This document shows positions 1 through 5,643 of a stretch of 5,643 nt of DNA, one piece after another. This stretch comes from UBA11663 sp049616325 (GTDB taxonomy: Bacteria; Bacteroidota; Bacteroidia; Flavobacteriales_D; Sanyastnellaceae): contig JBMZHG010000067.1 in assembly GCA_049616325.1 (NCBI GenBank), positions 1 to 5,643 on the forward strand, read 5' to 3'. The notes under the pieces are model-generated. The model did not search any database. It was not told the origin of the DNA and was given only the letters and a program-made list of their open reading frames with translations. How positions within the stretch are numbered: the stretch's first letter is position 1; the number at the start of each line of letters is the position of its first letter. The translations under genes and the position numbers were made by a program.

Positions 1-107
1 CCGCTGCCAAGCGGATGCTTTTGCACGGGAAGCTTCGCGACATTGGTTTGGGCAAAATCCCAGTGGATTACAAAATGCGGTTTCCTCATGCCAAGAAGCG
101 GGGCTGA
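1..107 (+). CDS. C-terminal end of an unidentified upstream gene (partial)
   Basis: The frame that begins at base 3 is open from the left edge to a TGA at 105-107. It gives 34 residues ending in PVDYKMRFPHAKKRG. The tail is strongly basic (several Lys and Arg) and its codon choice (TTG for Leu, GGC for Gly) resembles the genes downstream, so I think it is the real end of a gene starting outside the window. The other open frame over the same bases gives a Cys/Trp-rich peptide that does not look like protein. I do not recognise the family. The stop lies 20 bases inside the following lipoprotein gene, which suggests the two are co-transcribed. It could be a chance open frame, because so little of it is visible. 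Confidence 0.45.
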   Translation, partial: AAKRMLLHGKLRDIGLGKIPVDYKMRFPHAKKRG

Positions 108-573
108 CAAGAGGTTGGAAAGGTTCCTTGTGGCGAGTGCCTTGGTGGCTCTGCAATTGGGCTGCTCTCCTAGCAACGAAACGTTGTCGGAAATCCAGAA
201 ATTGGAAAGGACGGCATTTGAAGGGGAGGTGATTCGTCCGGAAATCCGGCAAGAGCTGATGGTTAAGTATGCTGAGTTTTCGCGCCTTCATCCCGACCAC
301 CCTTTCGTGCCTGAAGCGTTGTTCCGACGGGCGGATTTGCTGATTTCAGCGGGGAAATTCGAGCTCGCGGTCCTTCAGCTCCAAAACTTGCATGACGGAC
401 ACCCAACGTATCCGCAACGGGCACGATGCGCGTTCTTGGTTGCGTTTGTGTACGAGGTTCACCTGCGTGACTTGGAACTTGCGAGGCGTGCGTACGAGCG
501 AACTGCAGCGCTGCATCCTAGAACGCCTGAAGCGGAGCTTGCGGCCCAAAGTTTGGCCCTTCTGTCTCGATGA
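88..573 (+). CDS. Small TPR-repeat lipoprotein (putative)
   Basis: This is a predicted 161-residue envelope lipoprotein. The N-terminus has Arg/Lys residues (positions 3-12), then a hydrophobic stretch (13-24) ending in LQLGC, so Cys26 is the likely lipidation site. The lipobox is imperfect, with Gln at -3 and Leu at -2. The mature part contains two TPR-like helical hairpins (about 72-103 and 111-142) with typical features: PEALFRRADL, an AGKFELAV turn, the 'ARRAYERTAALHP' helix, and HP before each pair. This pattern resembles the TPR parts of BamD- or CpoB-type envelope proteins, but the protein is too short and generic to name; a protein-protein scaffold role is inferred. I chose ATG 88 because a TTG start at 43 would add 15 non-signal-like residues. 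The start overlaps the upstream stop by 20 bases, and fba follows 54 bases after the stop. Confidence 0.75.
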   Translation: MPRSGADKRLERFLVASALVALQLGCSPSNETLSEIQKLERTAFEGEVIRPEIRQELMVKYAEFSRLHPDHPFVPEALFRRADLLISAGKFELAVLQLQNLHDGHPTYPQRARCAFLVAFVYEVHLRDLELARRAYERTAALHPRTPEAELAAQSLALLSR

Positions 574-627
574 GGTAGGAGGGCGTTGTTGTGGGCAGTA
601 ATTTCGCGCCCAAATCCAACCTTCAGA

Positions 628-1698
628 ATGAGTCAATTTCCAGCAGGAGTCCTCACAGGGCCCCAAGTGTCCGACGTTTGGGCACACGCCAAAAAGCACC
701 GCTATGCCTTGCCTGCGGTGAACGTCATTGGAAGCAACAGCATCAACGCAGTTCTCGAAACCGCCAGAGCGGTCAATTCTCCTGTCATTGTTCAATTTTC
801 GAACGGTGGGGCGAAGTTCAATGCCGGCAAATCGCTTTCTCTTGAACAAGAAAAAGCTGCTGTTCTTGGTGCGGTTGCGGGAGCACATCACGTACGCACA
901 ATTGCGGAGGCCTACGGTGTGTCGGTGATTTTGCACACGGACCATTGCGCTCGGAAATTGTTGCCGTGGGTGGACGGTTTGCTTGAAGCCGGAGAGAAGC
1001 ACTACGCGGCGACGGGCAAGCCCTTGTTCAGTTCACACATGATTGACTTGAGCGAGGAAAGTTTGTCGGAGAATTTGGAGACTTGCGCGGCGTATCTGAA
1101 GCGCATGTCGGCCATCGACATGCACCTCGAAATTGAATTGGGAGTCACGGGTGGCGAAGAGGATGGGGTTGACAACACGGACGTGGACAGCAGTCGATTG
1201 TACACGCAACCGGAGGAGGTCGCCGAGGCTTACAAAGTGCTCAGCGCCATTTCCCCCAATTTCACCATTGCGGCAGCTTTTGGAAACGTCCACGGCGTGT
1301 ACAAGCCTGGCAACGTCGAGTTGCGTCCGAGCATCCTGGACGACTGCCAAAAGCACATTGAAAAAGAATTTGGTACGGGGTCTCAGCCGGTGGAGTTTGT
1401 GTTTCATGGAGGCAGCGGATCGAGCTTGGAGGAGATTCGTGAGGCCATTGGCTACGGCGTGATCAAAATGAACATTGACACGGACATGCAGTGGGCCTTT
1501 TTGTCCGGCGTCCGCGACTACGTACAGGCGAAAAAAGACTACCTCGACACTCAGATTGGAAACCCGGAAGGAGAGGATGTCCCCAACAAAAAGCACTACG
1601 ACCCACGTGTTTGGCTCCGGAAAGGAGAGGAGGCCTTTGTGTCTCGCTTGACTCAAGCGTTCGAGGACTTGAATGCAACGGACAGCCAAGCCAAGTAA
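628..1698 (+). CDS. fba: Class II fructose-bisphosphate aldolase
   Basis: This cytosolic zinc enzyme cleaves fructose 1,6-bisphosphate to glyceraldehyde 3-phosphate and dihydroxyacetone phosphate in glycolysis, and runs in reverse in gluconeogenesis. The protein is 356 residues, close to the 359 of E. coli FbaA, and matches that sequence from recall along its whole length. Visible landmarks are ALPAVN near 27, QFSNGGA near 56, HTDHC at 103-107 (Asp105 catalytic, His106 metal ligand), LEIELG with Glu170, GNVHGVYKPGN with His222, VFHGGSGS with His260, KMNIDTD with Asn282 and Asp284, and DPRVWLR near 325. Metal ligands and phosphate-binding loops are all present, so the enzyme should be active. 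This is the class IIA type. The ATG at 628 gives the family N-terminus; a TTG at 586 in the same frame would add 14 unlikely residues. The stop is two bases before the pgi start, so the two are probably translated from one message. Confidence 0.97.
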   Translation: MSQFPAGVLTGPQVSDVWAHAKKHRYALPAVNVIGSNSINAVLETARAVNSPVIVQFSNGGAKFNAGKSLSLEQEKAAVLGAVAGAHHVRTIAEAYGVSVILHTDHCARKLLPWVDGLLEAGEKHYAATGKPLFSSHMIDLSEESLSENLETCAAYLKRMSAIDMHLEIELGVTGGEEDGVDNTDVDSSRLYTQPEEVAEAYKVLSAISPNFTIAAAFGNVHGVYKPGNVELRPSILDDCQKHIEKEFGTGSQPVEFVFHGGSGSSLEEIREAIGYGVIKMNIDTDMQWAFLSGVRDYVQAKKDYLDTQIGNPEGEDVPNKKHYDPRVWLRKGEEAFVSRLTQAFEDLNATDSQAK

Positions 1699-1700
1699 TC

Positions 1701-3279
1701 ATGCCTGAAATTCACCCTTGGCGCCCGTTCCGGCTCGCCGACTCGGCGGCGCAAAAGCGTCTCGAGCAGCTTGCCTCCACCAAAAGAGGGATGGATGTGC
1801 GCGAGGCTTTCGCGGCCGACTCCGCGCGGTTGGAGTCGTTGACGGAGGAGCTTCCTGGCTTGTACCTCAAAACAGCGTTGGGACAGTGAGGTCAAAGACG
1901 CGTTGATTGCGCTGGCCAAGGAAGCGGACGTCACCGGCGCCATTCGAGATTTGTTCGGAGGCGTGAGGTTGAATACGACCGAGGACAGGGCTGTCCTTCA
2001 CATGGCGTTGCGCGCGGATGCGGGAGATCGATTCGAAGTGGACGGTAACGATGTGCTTGACGGGGTGATTGCCGTGCGTTCCCGCATGCTGGAGTTTGTC
2101 GATGCCGTGCACGGCCGACATGCCGTCGGAGAAGTCACGGACGTGGTGAACATTGGGATTGGCGGTTCTGACCTCGGTCCAGCGATGGCCGTGCGTGCAC
2201 TTCGCCGATGCGCTTCCGGTCCCGTGTGCCATTTTGTGAGCAACGTGGACGGGGCGCACCTCGAGGCCGTTCTGGCGGGCTTGAATCCCCAAACCACCAT
2301 GTTGGTTGTGGTGAGCAAGACCTTCACGACGCAGGAAACCATGGCCAACGCTCGCCTTGCGAAAGCTTGGCTCGAGCATGGCGGAGGGAGCGTAGCCCGT
2401 CAAATTGCGGCGGTGTCCACCAATTTGGAGGCCACACGCGCGTTCGGGGTGGATGGTGCGCAGACCTTTGGGTTTGAGAACTGGGTTGGCGGACGCTACT
2501 CCATGTGGGGGCCTGTTGGACTCTCCATCGCGTTGGCGATTGGGTCCGAGGCCTTCCGCCACTTCTTGCAAGGCGCGAGGGATGTGGACGTTCACATGCG
2601 CACCGCTCCTTTGGAACGCAACATTCCTGTGCTCTTGGCCTTGCTCGGGCATTGGAACCAAAACGCCCTTGGTTTCCGTTCTCACGTGGTGATTCCCTAC
2701 GCCGAAGACTTGAATCGCTTGCCGGCCTACCTGCAACAAGCGGACATGGAAAGCAACGGAAAATTTGTGGGGAGAGACGGCCGACCTGTGTCTTGGAACA
2801 CAGGTGCGGTGGTTTGGGGTGAACCGGGCACCAACAGCCAACATGCGTTCTTCCAGTTGCTTCACCAGGGTACGGAAGTTCACCCCGTTGATTTCATCTC
2901 GTTTCGTCGCGCCACAAGCGGCTTTGAGGAGATGCATGACATGCTCCTGGCGAATGCGCTCGCACAAGCTGAGGCGTTGCTTCAAGGTCGTCCTGCGCCG
3001 GATGGAGAACCGCACCGGCACTTTCCTGGCAACCGTCCTTCGTCGTTCTTTCTGTTCGACGAGTTGAACCCCCAAGCCTTGGGGATGTTGGTGGCGCTGC
3101 ACGAGCACCGAATCTTTGTTCAAGGCGTGCTGTGGGGCATCTCGAGCTTCGATCAATGGGGAGTGGAGTTGGGAAAGGCCATGGCCAACGCAATTTTGCC
3201 TGAAATTCAGGGAATTCAGAACGATGCGGGGCACGATCCATCGACTCAGGCCCTGATCAACCGCCTTGTTCGGAACTGA
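1701..3279 (+). CDS. pgi: Glucose-6-phosphate isomerase, reading frame broken once near its 5' end
   Basis: The enzyme interconverts glucose 6-phosphate and fructose 6-phosphate in the cytosol. The N-terminal part starts at ATG 1701 and reads to a TGA at 1887-1889. The remaining gene continues in the +1 frame to the TGA at 3277-3279. Joined, they give about 525-528 residues against 549 in E. coli; part of the shortfall is a shorter loop before GNRPS. The second frame holds every family landmark: NIGIGGSDLGP (phosphosugar binding), SKTFTTQET, the ENWVGGRYS signature, QQADMESNGK with catalytic Glu (codon 2749-2751), GTNSQHAFFQL with catalytic His, and FDQWGVELGK with catalytic Lys. The second frame has no good start of its own; its first usable codon is a TTG at 1903, which would drop about 60 residues that the family has. 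The gene follows fba by two bases. As it stands it would give a truncated 62-residue product, so this is a recent mutation, a sequence error or, less likely, a +1 frameshift. Confidence 0.93.
1866..1889 (+). other. Frameshift site in pgi
   Basis: Here the reading of pgi has to move from the first frame (GLYL, then KTALGQ and a stop) to the +1 frame (SKQRWDSEVKDALIALAKE). The family normally reads 'DYSKNR' at this point. The frames join cleanly at CTC/TCA (1866-1869), with Asp-Tyr missing. Restoring 8 bases of the form GACTACTC after CTC would return both the frame and the expected DYSK motif. That is what loss between two CTC repeats would leave behind. A single extra A in the AAAA run at 1869-1872 also explains the shift, but then the DYS residues would still be absent. 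Confidence 0.85.
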
Positions 3280-3433
3280 CGCCAAGCTTTGACGACGCTG
3301 CAAAAGATTGAATCTGTTGACCTGAGTTAGGGCTCTTGTTTGTAGATTAGGGTCGTTCTGCCGCCGTTGAACAAACACGAGTGGTCGACGAACGTATTTC
3401 TTGAATTGGGCTTGTCCCACCAAATTGTTTTTG
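3280..3433. other. Intergenic region between pgi and the secreted repeat protein
   Basis: These 154 bases separate the glycolytic cluster from the large exported protein and presumably hold the end of one transcript and the start of the next. I see no convincing terminator: the best inverted repeat is TGGG-CTTGT-CCCA at 3407-3419, only 4 bp, just before the next start. No promoter match is good enough to call. The hexamer TTAGGG occurs twice, at 3327 and 3347. Confidence 0.4.
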
Positions 3434-3490
3434 ATGAAGCATCTTTTTACAGCAGCGTTGATGGCGTTGGCCTCGAGCATGGCATTGGCC
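3434..3490 (+). other. Signal peptide of the secreted repeat protein
   Basis: Residues 1-19 begin MKH, continue with a hydrophobic Leu/Ala/Met core and end in ALA, which fits signal peptidase I cleavage before Asn20. There is no lipobox Cys, so the protein should be released into the periplasm and exported further rather than lipidated. Confidence 0.88.
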
Positions 3491-5643
3491 AACCTCGTTG
3501 GAATGGAGTACGAAACCGTGGCTGAAACCGCCAACGGGACAACGTACCGGGTCTACGCGACGTTTGACAATCCCACAGACGAACTCGTGGCGGTATACGC
3601 ACTCGAAACAGCGCCCATGGTGGTTGGAGTGAGCACGTCGTTTTACCAAGATGCAGTAGGAGCCGTTTTGGCCCAAACCATCAATCCCGCCTTCTTCGGT
3701 GCCTTCCCTTCGTTGCAATACGACAGCTGGTTCACCATTGGTTCTGCCGATTCGAACGGAACGAGCGACGTTCAGCAAGTGGGCATGGACGAATATTTTG
3801 CGGCATTTGAAGCGGGCGGAGGTTTCACGATCGACACCTTCATTGGGGGCTCCTGGTTTCTCCTGCCCAACCAGAGTGCGGACGCGGAAGCGGGTGCTGA
3901 CGGCCGTGTTCTCATTGGGCAATTCACCACTGACGGCGTGGTCAACCTGACCATGAACTTCCAGTGGGACGACGAATCGACGGCAACCTTCAACGACGAG
4001 GGTATCTCCATCGTGTTTCCTGAGGTAGCTGTTCCTGGGTGCACCAACCCTTCGGCAGACAACTACAATGAAGCAGCGAACGAGGACGACGGTTCATGTA
4101 CTTACGGTGGCGGCCTTTGCACAGGTTTGTCCTACGACCTGGTTTCTGCAGACCCTCTGGGGTCTGGCGAAAGCACATACCGCATCTACGCAAACTTCAC
4201 CTCGCCCAACGTCGAGGTGACCGCGATGTACGGCACGGATACGGAAGTCTGGAGCTTGATTGGCGATGCTGCGTTTTACCAAGACGCTTTGGGTTCTGAC
4301 TTCGGCGGCGGCATCAATCCTCTCTTTTTCGGGGCATTCCCGTCGTTGGAGTACGACACGTGGTGGACCATTGGCGCAGAGCCAGGAGACGCCGACGGTT
4401 TGAATTCCGCATTTGACCAAGCCTTGACCTCCTTTGCAGACTGGAACAGCGGGGGGGACTTTGTGGTCAACACGTTCATCGGGGGCTCTGTGTTCATCGT
4501 TCCCGGGGCCAATACGCAAGGGGTGCCTGTCGATGGCCGTGTGTTGCTGGGCCAAGTGACGACTTCGGGCACCACGGAGGCACTCATCAATTTGCAGTTC
4601 CGTGACCCCAACCAGGTTTCGTTGTACGCCACGGGCATGTCCTTGACGTTCCCAGTTGCCGGGGCAGGATGCAACGATCCTGAAGCTTGCAACTACGACG
4701 AAACCTCGGAAGGAGATGCCGACTGCATTTACCCCCAAGCGTTTTCGGATTGCGACGGATGTTTCAACGACACCGACGGGGACGGAGTGTGCGACGAGGC
4801 AGAGGTGCTGGGGTGCACGGACGTGAATGCGTGCAATTTCAACTCCGGTGCCACCGAGGAAGACGGCTCTTGCTTGAGCTTGGATGGCTGCGGCGTGTGT
4901 GGCGGGGACAACTCCACTTGTGGAGGTTGCACCAACCCTGCAGCAGACAACTACGACGAGACAGCCCTTGCCGACGACGGCTCTTGCACGTACGGCGGAG
5001 GTCTTTGCACCGGCTTGTCCTACGACTTGGTGGCTGCTGATCCGCTCGGAACGGGCGAAAGCACGTACCGCATCTACGCCAACTTCTCTTCGGCAGACGT
5101 GGAAGTTACCGCCATGTACGGAACGGATACGGAGGTTTGGAGCTTGGTTGGCGAGGCGCCCTTCTTCCAAGACGCCTTGGGCTCTGACTTTGGCGGCAGC
5201 ATCAACCCCTTGTTCTTTGGGGCGTTCCCTGCGCTGGAGTACGACACGTGGTGGACCATTGGTGCAGAGCCCGGAGACGCCGACGGTTTGAACTCGGCGT
5301 TTGATCCAGTTTTGACGGCGTTTGCAGATTGGAACAACGGCGGAGACTTCGTGGTCAACACGTTTATCGGAGGTTCGGTGTTCATTGTGCCCGGTGCGAA
5401 CGGTCAGGGCAACCCTGTCAATGGCCGCGTGCTCTTGGCCCAGGTGACCACGTCGGGCACCACTGAAGCATTGATCAACATTCAGTTCCGCGACGCGAAT
5501 CAAGAATCGTTTTACGCCACAGGCATGACGTTGACGTTCCCAGTGGCTGGAGCAGGCTGCAACGACCCGGAAGCGTGCAACTACGACGAGACGGCGGAAG
5601 GCGACGCCGATTGTGTGTACCCCCAGGAATTTTACGATTGCGA
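3434..5643 (+). CDS. Large secreted repeat protein with Cys-rich modules (partial, C-terminus outside the window)
   Basis: The frame from ATG 3434 is open to the right edge, giving 736 residues with no stop. Residues 1-19 form a signal peptide ending in ALA. Three copies of one domain follow, at about 20-197, 229-409 and 525-705. Each contains YR(I/V)YAxF, FYQDALG, an INPxFFGAFPSLxYD(S/T)W core ending in TIG, TFIGGSxF and DGRVL. Between and after them are short Cys/Asp-rich modules at 202-222, 412-431, 439-480, 484-496, 498-518 and from 708. One, DTDGDGVCDEAE, looks like a calcium-binding thrombospondin type 3 repeat. The composition is acidic, rich in Gly, Thr and Asn, and poor in Lys, as expected of an extracellular protein. 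I do not recognise the repeated domain as a named family and give no enzymatic function; a surface or adhesive role is inference. Bacteroidota proteins of this style are commonly exported through the type IX system by a C-terminal domain, which cannot be seen here. No Shine-Dalgarno precedes the ATG, and the signal peptide fixes the start. Confidence 0.9.
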   Translation, partial: MKHLFTAALMALASSMALANLVGMEYETVAETANGTTYRVYATFDNPTDELVAVYALETAPMVVGVSTSFYQDAVGAVLAQTINPAFFGAFPSLQYDSWFTIGSADSNGTSDVQQVGMDEYFAAFEAGGGFTIDTFIGGSWFLLPNQSADAEAGADGRVLIGQFTTDGVVNLTMNFQWDDESTATFNDEGISIVFPEVAVPGCTNPSADNYNEAANEDDGSCTYGGGLCTGLSYDLVSADPLGSGESTYRIYANFTSPNVEVTAMYGTDTEVWSLIGDAAFYQDALGSDFGGGINPLFFGAFPSLEYDTWWTIGAEPGDADGLNSAFDQALTSFADWNSGGDFVVNTFIGGSVFIVPGANTQGVPVDGRVLLGQVTTSGTTEALINLQFRDPNQVSLYATGMSLTFPVAGAGCNDPEACNYDETSEGDADCIYPQAFSDCDGCFNDTDGDGVCDEAEVLGCTDVNACNFNSGATEEDGSCLSLDGCGVCGGDNSTCGGCTNPAADNYDETALADDGSCTYGGGLCTGLSYDLVAADPLGTGESTYRIYANFSSADVEVTAMYGTDTEVWSLVGEAPFFQDALGSDFGGSINPLFFGAFPALEYDTWWTIGAEPGDADGLNSAFDPVLTAFADWNNGGDFVVNTFIGGSVFIVPGANGQGNPVNGRVLLAQVTTSGTTEALINIQFRDANQESFYATGMTLTFPVAGAGCNDPEACNYDETAEGDADCVYPQEFYDC
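3491..4024 (+). repeat. Domain copy 1 (divergent)
   Basis: Residues about 20-197 are the first copy of the repeated domain. It shares the order of motifs with the later copies (YRVYATF, SFYQDAVG, INPAFFGAFPSLQYDSW, TIDTFIGGSWF, DGRVLIGQ, ISIVFPE), but most other positions differ and the region after TIG is rearranged in length. It contains no cysteine. It looks like the oldest branch of the repeat family in this protein. Confidence 0.82.
4037..4924 (+). repeat. 888-bp super-repeat, copy 1
   Basis: Residues 202-497 form one full unit: a GCTNP...DDGSC Cys module (202-222), YGGGLC linker, domain copy 2 (about 229-409; bases 4118-4660), a GCNDPEACNYDE module (412-431), a DCDGC...DTDGDGVCDE segment (439-454), a GCTDVNACNF...DGSC module (460-480) and a DGCGVCGGDNSTC module (484-496). 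The next unit begins exactly 296 codons later with the same GCTNP module, and every landmark checked keeps that offset. Confidence 0.92.
4667..4987 (+). repeat. Cluster of Cys/Asp-rich mini-modules
   Basis: Residues 412-518 contain five short modules in a row, with 15 cysteines in about 107 residues. Three are of the GCT/GCN...DxxC kind, about 20 residues with a Cys near each end, probably a disulfide pair. One has the DTDGDGVCDE pattern of calcium-binding Asp-rich loops. One reads DGCGVCGGDNSTC. They act as rigid, probably disulfide- and calcium-stabilised linkers between the large domains (inferred). The same kind of module occurs singly at 4037-4099 and again from 5555. Confidence 0.8.
4925..5643 (+). 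repeat. 888-bp super-repeat, copy 2 (cut by the window edge)
   Basis: Residues 498-736 repeat the preceding unit in the same order: GCTNPAADNY...DDGSC, YGGGLC, domain copy 3 (about 525-705; bases 5006-5548), the GCNDPEACNYDE module and the start of the YPQxFxDC segment. I count about 25 replacements between residues 229-431 and 525-727, roughly 88% identity with no gaps. The last 170 or so bases of the unit are outside the window, so further copies are possible. Confidence 0.92.

Noticed and set aside
43..87. TTG 43 as the start of the lipoprotein
   Set aside because: It would put 15 extra residues, including two Trp and a Cys, in front of a good basic-plus-hydrophobic signal; ATG 88 gives a normal lipoprotein signal.
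599..606. TAATTTCG as a Bacteroidota -7 promoter element (TAnnTTTG) for fba
   Set aside because: It has one mismatch and there is no TTG at the usual distance of about 19-21 bases upstream.
592..612. Inverted repeat TGGGC...GCCCA upstream of fba
   Set aside because: The stem is only 5 bp with an 11-base loop and no T run follows, so it is not a convincing terminator or regulatory hairpin.
586..627. TTG 586 as the start of fba
   Set aside because: The 14 added residues have no counterpart in class II aldolases; ATG 628 matches the family length and N-terminus.
3317..3350. TTGACC ... TAGATTAG as a promoter for the secreted protein
   Set aside because: The spacing is wrong for both the sigma-70-type (20 bases) and the Bacteroidota-type (23 bases) arrangement, and the -7 match is imperfect.
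3327..3352. Two TTAGGG hexamers 20 bases apart
   Set aside because: Two copies of a hexamer in 154 bases are expected often enough by chance, and nothing around them suggests an operator or telomere-like array.
3405..3432. Imperfect hairpin around TGGG-CTTGT-CCCA followed by a T-rich stretch just before ATG 3434
   Set aside because: The stem is 4 bp and the T-rich bases are separated from it, so it is too weak to be called a terminator or a leader structure.
1867..3534. Minus-strand open reading frame of 555 codons antisense to pgi
   Set aside because: It lies opposite a gene with clear family motifs, its translation is rich in Arg, His, Val and Gln without recognisable domains, and it arises because the codon use of pgi avoids stops in the complementary frame.
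4094..5503. Minus-strand open reading frame of 469 codons antisense to the secreted repeat protein
   Set aside because: It repeats only because the sense gene repeats. The plus strand has a signal peptide, Cys modules and silent-site divergence, so the plus strand is the coding one.

Overview
This window looks like a piece of a Bacteroidota chromosome, most likely a marine member of the Flavobacteriales. The reasons are a large exported protein built from Cys-rich 'GCTNP...DDGSC' modules, a style I associate with marine Flavobacteriales, and starts that lack clear Shine-Dalgarno sequences. The DNA is moderately GC-rich, with heavy use of TTG for leucine. Every gene I can support lies on the plus strand. 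I see no tRNA, rRNA, CRISPR array, insertion sequence or attachment site.

Layout. Positions 1-107 hold the last 34 codons of an unidentified gene with a basic C-terminus. It overlaps by 20 bases a small TPR-type lipoprotein gene (88-573). A 54-base gap leads to a complete class II fructose-bisphosphate aldolase gene (fba, 628-1698). Two bases later comes glucose-6-phosphate isomerase (pgi, 1701-3279). The pgi reading frame is broken once, near 1866-1873: codons 1-56 or so are in one frame and the rest, with all catalytic motifs, is in another. The first four genes are tightly packed and probably form one transcription unit with two core glycolysis/gluconeogenesis enzymes.

A 154-base intergenic region (3280-3433) separates this cluster from a large secreted protein that starts at 3434 and runs off the right edge (736 codons visible). 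It has a clean signal peptide, then three copies of an unnamed domain of roughly 180 residues recognised by an 'FGAFPSLxYDTWxTIG' core. These are separated by short Cys/Asp-rich modules. From 4037 onward the gene is a tandem super-repeat of exactly 888 bp (296 codons). The two copies are about 88% identical in protein (my count) but carry many silent differences, so the duplication is old and the protein sequence has been conserved.

The points most worth a second look are the broken pgi frame, which fits an 8-base slippage deletion between CTC repeats, and the repeat architecture of the secreted protein.
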